Below, piece by piece: positions 7,875 to 20,400 of a DNA stretch of 64,000 nt. This stretch comes from an uncultured Microbulbifer sp. Its GTDB lineage: Bacteria > Pseudomonadota > Gammaproteobacteria > Pseudomonadales > Cellvibrionaceae. The notes beneath the pieces were generated by a model. It saw nothing but the letters and a program-made list of their open reading frames with translations, was not told where the DNA came from and ran no database searches. Made by a program: the position numbers and the translations under genes. Where the stretch lies: positions 101,262 to 165,261 of the forward strand of contig NZ_CANLDD010000003.1 of assembly GCF_947489355.1 (NCBI RefSeq), written 5' to 3'. The number at the start of each line of letters is the position of its first letter. The stretch's first letter is position 1.

Positions 7875-8492
7875 ATGAATAAGGATGTTGCTGTTTCGGT
7901 CGCTTGGCTTCGTATGGCTCTGATGGCTTGGGTGGTGTTATTCGGGTTGGGCTTTGTGGTATACAGTCCACACACCGTTGCTGATATCGATATCAGAGCC
8001 TCTAGGCCAATAAGTTCGGGAAATTCGGCCAGCTTTAATGTCCATATCAAGGATTGCCGTGAACGGGTCTCTGTGGATGTCGGTCGCGAAGGGGAGCTTA
8101 CCCGCTACTCCCCCGCAAACATGAATCGAAATCTTGCCGATCCTCTTTCCTGTGAAATCTCATTTCAGCTTGATTCCGCTGCTTCACTGGAAGCATTAGT
8201 TGTTTTAAATTTTCTTGATGACAGCACCCAGTCATATACCGAAACTTTCTTTTCGAAGCGTGTCGGCCCTAAAGTAAGCCTGTTTAAGGTTTCTTTTCAG
8301 ACAGAAACCGAGCGCCAGTTTCTGGATATTTTACTTAATGCCCAAGATGATCAGGATATTGCTTATCTGCCTGCTCGCGTACAAGGTTTCCGGGCCTCTG
8401 TATTGAGATCGGTTGGTGGTGTCCTTTCTGAGGCTTGGGATCTGCTTTTCTGCGCACAGATAGTTGGTTGTGGAAGGGAAAACTTTCGATGA
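7875..8492 (+). CDS. Exported protein related to the N-terminus of the downstream giant protein
   Basis: This is a 205-residue protein with an N-terminal hydrophobic segment (about 13-35, ALMAWVVLFGLGFVVY) acting as signal peptide or anchor. The rest aligns with the first mature ~170 residues of the giant protein encoded next. It has Cys61 and Cys93 where the giant has Cys56 and Cys88, with exactly the same 32-residue spacing, suggesting a conserved disulfide. It also has ARVQGFRASVLRSVGGV versus SVSGIRASDLRNAGGI. Its last ~17 residues do not align; instead the next reading frame from about 8438 reads GSAFLRTDS, matching QSAFARTDG in the giant. A frameshift has therefore changed the C-terminus. 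Its TGA overlaps the giant's ATG (ATGA), so translation is likely coupled. No function is known. Confidence 0.75.
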   Translation: MNKDVAVSVAWLRMALMAWVVLFGLGFVVYSPHTVADIDIRASRPISSGNSASFNVHIKDCRERVSVDVGREGELTRYSPANMNRNLADPLSCEISFQLDSAASLEALVVLNFLDDSTQSYTETFFSKRVGPKVSLFKVSFQTETERQFLDILLNAQDDQDIAYLPARVQGFRASVLRSVGGVLSEAWDLLFCAQIVGCGRENFR

Positions 8493-11400
8493 ATATAATA
8501 GGAAAGGGACGCTGGGTTAAGTCAGTTGCTTTTATTTTAGCATTGACATCGATGAGCTTTACAGCGTGGAGTGCCCAGCCAGCGTTGGATTTTCGCAGTA
8601 ATAAAAATCTTTCAAATCAGGGAGTAGCTTCCTACACACTGGCTGTAGACAATTGTAGTCAGCTGGCCGAGCTTCAGTACAGTTCTGGGGCGCAGAGTGT
8701 TTCACTGACAGCCAGTGATGCCAATCCTAATCCACAATCACCCCTCGGTTGTCAGTTCCCCATCGAATTGTCCGGAGCGCAAAAATTAAATCCCAGTGTT
8801 TCTGTAACATTGATTGACGGCGCAGAGTTTAGTTACCAAGAACAATTTATCGCCGAAGATACTCGTCCGGACCTTCAGTTTCACGAAGTTGCTATTGAAT
8901 CCACACCGCAGGGCCAGTATCTGATTACATCAGTTGTAGCCTCTGACGATACGGATATAAGTTATATCGGCTTTTCCGTCTCCGGTATACGTGCGTCGGA
9001 TTTGCGCAACGCCGGTGGCATTGTCAATAAAGCTAAACAAAGTGCGTTTGCGCGAACCGATGGGGTCGAACGTGTATACCCCGTGGCTGACAATCAGTCA
9101 GTTTTTTCTCTCTCCCTGCCTTTGCAAGGTATCCTCAACGATGCAGAAATCGCGCGAGATGCCTTGGTGCTGGCTGATGTTTACGCGGTAGATGCGTTTG
9201 GCAATCAAACCAGTTTTTCAAAGATTGCTTTTACCGGAGACTCGATTGAAGAGCAGGTGCTGGGTATTTCCGCAATGCCGGAAAACATCATCTTTAGTAA
9301 CCCTCTGGAGACCGCCGTTGTAGTGCCCACTGTGAGTTTTGAGTTTAGAGGGCTGGTGCCTTTGCCGGGTGTGGGTACCGGTGTTAATTACAGTTCTTCC
9401 CACCCCGATTTGGTCGCGGTGACACCTGGTGGAGTGGTTTATCCTCTGCGAGAAACGGGACAGGCGTCTGTCAATATATTGGTGAGCTACCGGGACCTCG
9501 ATCCTCTCACCATTCCGGTGGAAGTGGATTTTACGAAAACGATTGTCAGCCTGAAAGCTAAAGATATTGCCGAAGGCCAGCCGCTTGCTCTACAGGCACT
9601 TAATACACCTGTGAACTTTCCGGAATTTCTCGCCGTTTTTAATGATGGCTCCGAGGCTGATGTTGGTCAGCAGCTAGCGCTTCAAACAATTATCAGTGAT
9701 GATTTAAAAGATATTATACACGTGGATGGTTTTCGTAAAACCATCAAATCACAAGCTGTTATTCCCGAAGATGCCCCTGCCTCAATTGAGGTAAGACTCA
9801 AAGACCTTCCAGAAATTTCTCTAAACCTCAATATCACGGCAAAAGATGCAGTACCGGATGTAAAACTGAATTTGCCTGCGCGGATCAGTGTTGGAGATTC
9901 CCTGATTGTTAAAGCGCTGGCCAAAGATGATGTAGGTATCGAGGGTGTGCGCTTCTACCTCAATGGCTCTGTGCTCGGTGAAAGAGAGACAACCCCCTAT
10001 GAGATAACTTTGCCGATTAATGAAGCCATGACAGGGCAAATGTTTACCCTGTACGCTGAGGCTATTGATACGGTTGGTCAAAAAGGTGTCAGCCAGTCTC
10101 AATCAGTGACGGTTTCTAGGGAGTACAAAGGGAATATTCCTGCCTATGAGTTCGAATACCCGGTAAACAACCAGCGATTTGTAGAAAAAAGTCGCATATT
10201 ATATCAAATCTCTCATCGCCTGGGGATTTTAACTGAACTGTATGGCAATACTCGCTCAGGCATTGAACGAATTGAGTACTTCTCTGACGATTTAAAAGTT
10301 GCAGAAAGTCTGTTTGCAGGTTTTGAAATCCGAGAGGAGCTGATTGTTGGTAAAACAGAAAAAGTGCTCTATGAAGTGTGGCGGGCTGAAGGTGATGTCA
10401 AAGATATTGCCGTGGAGGAAACTTCGACTGCTATCACCGCGACAATCCATGTGCACAACAACACTGCAAATGCACCCTCAAAACTGATTCGGATCGTCGC
10501 CAACCAAGAACCCAGTGTCAGAATTATTGCGCCCGTAGTGGGTGGTATTGCTACCGTTAAAAATGAACTGCCCATTCGTGTAGAGGTCACTGACGATACA
10601 CTGGATGCAGGCACCACCATAGAGGTGTATGTCGACGGTGAGCGTGTTGACTCAGTCTACCATCGCGAGAGTGAAGTTGGTCGGGATGTGGATATTTCCA
10701 CCGAAAGTGTACAACAGGACTTTACTTACTTTGTCGCCGCCGAATTATTAGGAGAGACTCTCGATATCGAGGCTCGCGCCATTGATTACCATCAGGAAAT
10801 AGGTGTTTCTCAAAATCTGCGTATTCCAGTAAAAGCCGATCAGCTGCCAACGGTGGCAATTTCCCATCCAACAGAAGGTGCCTCTTTTGTCTCCGGCTTA
10901 CCCATGGAGCTGCGAGCTTCTGCAAGCGACGACATCAATGTAGGAAAAGTAGATTTCTATGTAGATGAGGTTTTTGTGGGTGCCGATACCAAGGCGCCTT
11001 TCTCTGTTGTCTACGAAACACCCATTGTGGAGCATGGTGAGCGCCAGTTAAGTATCCATGCGGTTGCTTTTGACTCTATAGAGCAGTCTGCAACCAGTCA
11101 GACAATTCAGGTGACTCTGGGACAAGATGAAGAGCGTCCCGTTGTCAATGTGGTCTCTCCAGTGCTGAAAAACCTTGATGGACAGCAGGCAATTGCCACA
11201 GTTTCTGAGCAGACCGAAGTGGTCTTTAAGGTGGCGGGCTATGACAATGTGGCGGTCACTGAGCTTGAGCTAAAAGGCTTTCGACTCGAAGGCGAGCGTT
11301 TAATATTAACGGGTAAAGACACTGATATCGTACCTGGAGAAAGCTTTAAGCCAGAAGCTATACCCGGTGGATTTAACGGCTTCAGTGCATTTCGGATCAC

Positions 11401-14400
11401 CGATATTCCGGCATTTTTGGCCAGCCAGAATTCTGAATTTGACGATTACACCGTCTCAGTTGCAGCACTGGATGAAGTGGGCAACAAAAGTGAAGCGTTG
11501 GTTACTTTCCGGGTAATTCCCGATGGCAAGCCCCTTGTTAAACAGGTTGATTTTGACAGTGCTTTGTATTACGTGCGCGATCAAGTCAATATCAATGTAT
11601 TTGCCGAAGACGATAAAATTGTCGACCGGGTGGAAGTAGAATTTGATTTACCGGGGCAGACCATCACTAAGCAGACCAACGATGCAGTTAAAAGTGCTTT
11701 GGTGGATGCTGACTTTACTCTGGATCTCGCCGCGCTCAATCTCGCCAATGTTGAACAGACGTTGACCCTGACCATTACTGCCTATGACAGCCTTAACCAG
11801 GCTTCAGACAGCGTGGTCAAGCAAGTCGTCATCAGCAAAGATGAAAAACCCCCTGTAGTGGTTATCGATGACCCGAGTGTCGGGCAGACTTTATACCAAG
11901 GGGCAAAGGTTAACTTCAGTGCAACGGCTCGCGATAATACCTATCTGCAAAGTGCTGTCGTAAAAATCAATGGCGAGTCAGTAGCAACGCCGGCGGTAGA
12001 CAGTAAGGTTGAGACACTGGGCTTTTCTCACACCGTTGCCACTGATGTGACTGACGTGGCTGTGGAGATCACCCTGACTGATGAGTTCTCCAACCAGACG
12101 GTAGAGGTATTTACCTATGATGTAGAGGCGGAGCAACCACCGCAGGTAGTAATACGCACACCGACACCTGGCTCAAGATTGTATGAAGGTGAACAATTCA
12201 GCATTGCCGCATTTATTGAAGATGATAAGCAGCTTACTAACGTCGATTTTTATGCGAAACAAGCCGATACAGAAATTAATCTGCAAAACTACAGTGGTCT
12301 GGCGCTCCAAAATATCAATGTTACAGGCGGCCACACCTTCAGCATCAACACTCGCGTACCTAATCTCAATGCGAACGAGCCCTGGGAACTTGGTGTCAGA
12401 GCTACTGACAATACAAACTTAACGACTACCGAAGTGGTGGAGCTGGATATTCTCGATGATGAGGAAGCCCCCTTTGTGACAATGGAAAAACCCGATCAAC
12501 CATTGTCGGTGTTGCCAAGTTATAGTTTTGAAGTCAAAGGTGAGGCCAACGATAATTTTTATATCGATGAGTTAATGCCGGTACTGATTGCCGAGGGTGG
12601 TGAAGAGATTGCCCTCAGCTGGGAAAATCTGATTCGCGAAGATCGCATCGAAAGTATAGAAATCCCCGATCCCATCACCGTTGGCAAAATAATCGTCGCT
12701 GAGCGTTTCTATACCAATTTTGAAGGTAAGGTAGTTGTCGATGAATCCTTGATCGCGCGCACTGGTGAGACATTTAGGTTTTTGATCAGAGCTGCTGACA
12801 AGGGTATTAATGAGACTGATTCCAATGCCCAGAATCTCACCATCGAAGCCGATGCCAATAAGCCGGAGATTAACTTTTTAAGCCCCTTAAAAGATCTGGT
12901 GGAGCGCCAGAGTGTTGCTGTTATAGCGGAGCTCAACGATGAGCTTGGTGTTGAAAGCTACAACCTCTATGTGGCTGGCAATGAAGGATCACCCCTGGCC
13001 AGTGCTTCGGCATTGAATGCGCGCAATCTGACTGTTGGGCGCGCTCCAGATACCGACTCAATTATGCTGGACCTGTCTCAGTTTACTGATATTCCCGCCG
13101 AAGGGTTGTCGGTAAGTTTGGTGTTGGAAGCTACTGATATTTCAGGAAACGAAGCGGTGGCAACCCATGTGTTGCGTATCTTGCCTGATCAATCCCCATT
13201 AGTGGGAGTACAAAACTTATCGCCAGCTGAATGGTTGCGTGGTGGAGCAGGTTTCCATCAGTTTATTCTAAGCGATGATTTTATTACCCATAGCTCTGAT
13301 CTAAATTTCTTAGCCGTCTACACGAGCTTTTCCCAGATGACACCCACGGATCAGCCTGCTGAACGTGCTCCGCGTATGGAGGTGGAAAATCTTAGTGCTG
13401 GGCACAATCGTCCGTATTTAAAATTTAATTACCCGGAAGCTCAGGGTGTCAACGGTAAGATCACCATTGATGGGGATGTATTGCTCGAGATAAAAGACGA
13501 TGCTATCGAAGTAAATGGGCTTGCTCACTATTACATTAATGTTGACGGTGACGACAACAAACTTAAACTGGACTTTGGCACCGACGTCAATGTCAGCTAC
13601 AAAATTACCGGTTACAGTGATGACGCTTGCATTGAGCCCGTGTTGGAGACGACCTGGGATAATGCCACTTTGCCGCTCTACACCGTGCTTGCGCCCAATG
13701 TCATGGTCTTGGAAATAACACCAATATTTTCCAGCGATACCACGGTGCTGCCTAATTATGTAAAAAAAATTCGTGTCGATCTTAATAACCAGAAAGATAG
13801 TAGAAGCTATAAGTCTGTATCCGAAACCTCCCACAGTGTTACTACCGATACGTTCCGGGTTTCAACTTATCTGAGTGATTACAATAGCAGCGAAGGCCAA
13901 AGTTATATCGCCACAGGACGGCGCTATCGCTCCAGTAATTCAGGTAACAACACCGATGGTAATACCGCGTTTAACACAGAATTTGGCAGCTTGTTGTTGG
14001 TACCCGATGCACGAGATATCGAAGCGACGTTAATTTTCGGTTTAGCTGCTGACAGATTCTCTAATGAGCGTGATCCACAAACATTGATACCGCTGGCATT
14101 GCGCGCTCATAGTGATGACACTATCGCGCCTGTGGTTGAGATTGAATCTCCCACCATCGGTGAGAATGTGGTACCCGCCCAGCGTCTGGAGGTGGATTTC
14201 ACTGCTACAGATAACAGCGAATATATCAAGCGCGCGTCACTGCTGATCAACGGTCAGATTGTTCATACCATAGGTGGTGCAGTGGGAACATCCGATTACC
14301 GTTTGATCTATGATGTGCCCCAATATTTTAACTCCGGCAGTGATTTTGAGCTCTCCGTGGTTGTGGAAGACGCAATGGGTAACACCCACAGCGACAGCCG

Positions 14401-17400
14401 TATGTTGCTGGTAGATACCAATGAAGTGCCCACCTCTCAATTGACGGAGTTCACTTCCGGTGGCCGCTCAATTACCGACCAGGAGCGATTGAGTTTTGCC
14501 GAGTTCTGGGTGCGCTCTAACTCTTCCATGGTCTTTGAATCGATCCTCGGAGATGACGCAGGATTAAAGTCCTATCAGTTCGTGCAGGTACTACCCAATG
14601 GTGAACGTTCGGTAATTTATGAAAAACTCTACAACCAGGCCTGCCCCAGTATTCATATTTTGCGTGACAGTGTCTCTGTCAGCCATGTTTTTGATTCTGG
14701 TGTGCCCGTTGAGTATGAATCCATTGTAACCGACACCCTGAATCAGAAAACGGTACGCCGATTTTTAGTACACCCTCAGCAAAATGTTACACCAGCGGTG
14801 CGCATTACTTCACCAGCAGATAACCAATCCATTGTTGCGGGTACCTTTACGCTTGCGGTAGGAATCGTACAGGCCGATGATCGTCCGTTGCCGAACTCCT
14901 CCGTAGAGTTTTACGCTAACAACATCAAGCTCAGCAGCTATTTGCGCGGCAATGTCAGTGGCCTGGGTGGCAGCCCGGAAGCAAGAGAGCAGGCTTTCAA
15001 TTCAATTTATGATGAGTTCGAGAAAAAATACGGGCAAGTGGTGGCGAGAGAGTTTGCCTATGACAGAGCGCCCAATAGCATAAACTCAACCTGGCAGTTG
15101 AAATTCCCAACCAGCCTGATTGATGTGGACGGCCGCGTTTCTCTGGTAGCTAAAGTTACTGATGCCGATGGAGCAGTTGGCACTCACAAAATCTCAGTGA
15201 TCGGTGTGGCCGATACCATTTATCCGGAGGTGTTGGTAACAGAACCTGAAGTTTCTTATTCGCCGATTGAAGCGGCCAGGTTTGATGTGCACTACCGCGG
15301 CTACGACAATGTGAAGGTGGACAACATCGCCTTGTTTACCACCTATGGCGCCCGCAAAGACGACGGCAAATATGTAAAACTTCCCTACGGCGATCCGGTA
15401 AAACGCAATCAATCCATTGCTGATCTGGATCATGAGATCATTACCACGGTCAATATTGATACACCGATTTATAAAACCCATATCTCTGTGGACAGGCTCG
15501 GCGAAATAGCCGCGCAGTTTGTGGGCCAGCGGCTGGAAGAAAACCCCGGCTTTGATATCTGGCTGAAGGTTGTCGTCCAGGATGCTCAGGGTCTTGAAAA
15601 CGTGCGTGAAGTTAAATACCGCATTCGAGAAGACGAGCGCCCGGTCGTGGATATTGTCAAACCTCTCGACGGTGACAATGTGGTGGAAAACAATCAGATA
15701 CCCATTCAGGTTACGGCTTTCGATGATGTGGGTATCCAGCAGGTGAGACTGATTGCCCGCAATGCCAATAATGTTGAGCTGACCAACGTTAAACTCAACC
15801 AGGCGCCCTACAACTTTGCCGTTACATTGCCCGACTACCAACCCGGTGGCGATAACCGCATTACTATTACTGTGGAAGCCATGGACACCTATGGTGCCGT
15901 CTATGGTGACCTTGATGTGCACCAGGCTGAAGAAACCATTACCGTCAATGTAGTCGAAGATCAACCGCCGGTTATCAGCATCGCCTTACCCACCGATGGC
16001 GAAGAACGAATCGAAGGCGAAAAAATATTGGTGCAGGTCAATGCAATCGATGATGTAGGCATTGAACGGGTAATTCTCAACGCTAATGGTCTGATCAGCG
16101 GTGATAAGAGTTTCTCTGATTCGCGTGCACCTTTTGAATTTATTCTCGACCTGCCTTACGGCCAGGCCGGAAAAGATATTACCTTGAGCGCGACGGTAAC
16201 CGAGTACCGTTTAGAAGGTGAGCCCCGTGTGATCAGCACGGTTAAACCTGTTACGGTTCATGTGCTGCAAGATACGATAGCTCCAGAGTTAGTGGTTAAC
16301 GCCCCTTTGAGCGGTGCGACAATTGTTGAAAAACGGATTTTGCCCTTTAGCATCAATGCTGAAGATAATGTCAGTGTCAATCATGTGCGTGTGGCCTTGG
16401 GGTATGATCGCAACCAGAACACAGTTCTGGAAACCAGCGAAATTATTAATGATCAGTACCTGATGAGTGCCCCTTACACGGGTGTGCTCGCGCTGGGTAC
16501 ACTTGAGACCTACCTCGGTGTTGAAGCAGCTAATGACAGCGAAATTGATCTTAAGCTCTTAGTCTCTGCGTTTGATGGTGCAGGCAATGTAAGCACTGAA
16601 ACCCTGCCGGTAACCCTCAGGCGCAACGCACCACCTACCGTCAATAGTATCCGTATTCTCGATCGCAAGGGCAACTTGCTGGTTGATCAAAGCTCTGTCA
16701 CGCAAGGCCGGGAGATTCTGGTTGAAGTGATTGCCAGTGACGATGAAGCGGGCGTGGAGATGGCCAGCCTTTACCAGGCTGTCGATGTGGGTTCAGGCAA
16801 TGCAGACAATTATCAACTGCACAGCCAGGACGGCGCTTCGCCATTCCAGTTTGTATTGCGAGCACCGCAACAGGTGGGTGCCCAGGTCAAACTGAAAGCA
16901 AAAGCGACAGACGTAGACGGCTATCAAGGTGCACTTTCGGATTTAACCCAGCTGTTGGAAGTGGTGGCAGACCTGCCACCTGAAGTCGCCATCGTGCAAC
17001 CGGCCAACGATGAGTCGGTAATTATCGACGGTGAACCCATCGAAGTATTTGTAGAAGCCATCGATGATCTTGGTGAGCAGGGTATAGATCGCGTGGTGGT
17101 TTATGTAAACTCTCAACCTATGGCCACACTGTATAGCCCTTACAGTGAAACCGACGGTGCCTTTGGGCAAGAATCTATTTATCACGCGGTAATTTATCCA
17201 CCGGCCGGGGTCAGTGGATTTTTAGTGCAGGCGGTAGGTTACGACATTGCCGGGCACAGTGCCTCTTCACAGGTGGTACGCATTGGTAAAATTGAAGATA
17301 CCGTACGACCCAAGCTGCGTGTGCTGAAACCTTTCAATCGGGAAATCCTAACCACCGCAGAAACGGTACTCAGTGCTGTCAGCATTGAAGACATTGGCGA

Positions 17401-20400
17401 TGAAGCCGAACGCAGTGTTACCCAGACCTGGTATCGCGAGTATCAGACTGATAACGGTGAGTACGCCGTATTGGCTCAATTTAATGGAAACTTGTTTAAA
17501 GATGAAGCCCGTGATGAAAGCACGGCAAGTCTGCCTCTGAGCGAGCCAGACAATCACTATTACATCTACTGGGCGAAGGTTACTGAAGGCAGTATTTTAC
17601 AACGCACCACCGCACGCAACGAGCGGGTGCGCATTGTTACTACGGTGACAACTCAAAGCCATGAAGTGAGTGAAGAGACCATCTACGAGATTGGTCTGCC
17701 TATTGCTGAAAGCCGTTTCTGGTCGGCCACCGCTACCCCTTCTTCTTCCGATGAGTCAGTTTACTTTTCATCGATACAGCGCTATCAAAGCAACACCCGC
17801 GAAGGGGCGATGGTAGGTGCCTGGTCTGTGCACAGTCCGTTCTTACCAGAGGGCATTGCCACGGATCCATGGGCGGCCCTTTACACAGGATATACCGGAA
17901 TTTTTCTCGCCGATGCGGTGGATGAAACCGAACCCACCAGTGATGGTAAACGTTATATTTTCTCTTCACTGTTAAACGGTGCGGCAGAAATTTTTCGGGG
18001 CACCATCACTGATATACACGCCGACGGCGATTTTGTCTTAGCTTCTAAAGCCAGCTCGCCCTGTTTAACAGAGTGCGATGAACAGTCTGTGTATGTTAAT
18101 AAATTGCGCGGGACGATTGCCAGCAATTCTGATACCGGTACCGTTTATGAAGAAGAGGGCGCAGAGCTGCTGCTGTTTAGTAAGCGCAATGAAGAAGGTG
18201 AGTTTGGTTTGCCTTATATGCTCAGCGGCCGCTTCAGTCTGCCTTATCCTGAAGCCTTAGGTGTTGCCCGAAAAGACAATCTCGCCTTTATTGCCAACGG
18301 GCGTGGTGGTGTACAGGTTGTTGACATCAGTGATCTTAACGCACCTTATCGCGTGGCTTACATTAAGCCCAATGGCGAAGCCCGCGATGTGCTGGTGGAC
18401 GGAGATTATGCCTATATCGCCGCAGGTCTCGAAGGTGTTGTGGTCGTTGACATTAAAGATCCCGCGATGCCCATTGTGGGGCGTGTTGATACTTTTGGTA
18501 TCGCCAATCGTATGGCCAAACAAGGCAATCAATTATGGGTGGCAAACCTCGCGCATAATTCTCTCGGTGCAACAGGGGCAGAAGTCACTGCCATTGATGT
18601 TACCAACCCCTTGGGCCCTGTGGTGCAAACCTCTCTGGAACTCACACCTAACCGCGGTGACAGAAACAATGCTGGAGTCTTTGATGTATCTATTATTGGT
18701 AATAAGGTTTACGCCAATGTTTACTACGTCGACGAAGAGGGCAAAGCCACTGACGGTATTATTGAAATTATCGACACAGCTGCCATAGACAGCGGTGATG
18801 ACTTTACCGTACCTGTGGTTACCCATCGCCCGGCTAGTGAAAAATTACCCGGCGGCAGAGACTTACTCGTTGCTCGAGGCCAGTTACATACTGCCGGAGG
18901 GCAACAAGGTCTCCAGGCCATAGATTTCCCGGTGCTGACTGTGATTGGTCACACACCTGTGGCTGACAGTATTCAAATCAGCACAGACACTGCCAAAATA
19001 GAAGTGGAACTCTCTGCAGCGTTGGATCCTGCAGGTGTGCTCGGTGATTACTTCGCCGTTTATAAAGGCTTCACCCAGGCTGGTGCCGAAGTGATCATGG
19101 GTGAAGATGTAAGCAGTGAATTCACCATCCACTTTGCCACTCGCAACGATCAGCCACACCACCGTATTGTAGAGCTGGTGTCCAACAGTGAACTTGCCCA
19201 GAACAGCACTTATATTGTGGAAGTGAAGAAAGGGCTGCAGCCCTTGACTGGCTACGGTCTGGTAAATGATTACCGGTTTGAATTTTCAACGGTTGTCATT
19301 GCCGGAACAGAAGCTCCTGTTTACCACTCGATTACACCAAATACTGGGGACATCGCCGGTGGAACACAGGTGGTTATTCGTGGTGAGCATCTGGGTAACA
19401 CGCCACAGGTTTATCTCGGTGGTCAGCTGATCAATGTATTGACGGTGGAAGCGGCGACACCTGAAGATCCCCATGAGAAAATTATTGCGCGTACCGTGCC
19501 CAACTATGCAGGTCCTGCGGCGTTGACAGTGATCAACGATGCGAGGCTTTCTACAAACGCCATCGGTGTCTTCACTTATATCGATCAACTGCAGCTTTCA
19601 TTTGTCACACCGGGTGTAGTGGATGTTTCCCAACGAGGTGAGAACGATCAGGTTGATATTATCGGCTACGGCTTTAATCCTGAGATCACCCTTCGCGCCT
19701 ACCCAACCGGCAGTCGTGAGCAATGGGTCAGTGACAGTGTTGACGATGATCGCCTGGTGCTGCACAGCGCTGAGCGAATGAGCTGGACCACGGCCGACTT
19801 CGGTTCTTATCGCGGTTTTGTGGATCTGGAAATTGAAGACCAGCGCGGTGAAGTGGCCATACTCCCCCGGGCACTGTTCTACGGTCAGCTTTCTTTCGAT
19901 CGCCAGATACCCACGGCTGCTCGGGCTGGTAATTACATTCCCGATCCAGGTACCTTACCGCCAGGTAATATTATCGACCTTTTTGTCGACAGCTCTCGTC
20001 AGTTGATTTACGTATTGGGTGAAGCGAAAGACAGCTCGCAAGCGCGTGCGACAATGTTCAGTCGTGATCAAATACAATCCTCCATGGCTCCGGCGTGGAT
20101 GAGTTTGATCAGCTACGATCGAAATGATCTGTCAAACGCTGCCCCGATGCACCAACTGGGCTACTACAACCTGCCACAGGATGTCACCGCCCGCGGCTTC
20201 TGGCTTAGTGACACTCACGTTTATGTGAGTGTTATCGGTGAACACTTCCCCAACGTGGAAACCGATTACGAAGATAAAACCTGGTTGTTTATTTATGATC
20301 GAGAAACCCGTGACCCGGATTCGGTTAGCGAAAAAGATCGCGGTATTATCGCCCAGTTGCCCATGCCTTTCGTTAAAGCGCCCAGCTTTATTTTGGGTCG

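Noticed and set aside
8435..8488. TTG start extending the giant protein by 18 residues
   Set aside because: It would bury the signal peptide. The ATG at 8489 has a good ribosome binding site; the extension is better explained as the out-of-frame tail of the upstream paralog.
15194..15964. 256-codon minus-strand open frame within the giant gene
   Set aside because: Antisense shadow of repetitive Ig-coding DNA, with low-complexity composition and no ribosome binding site or family.
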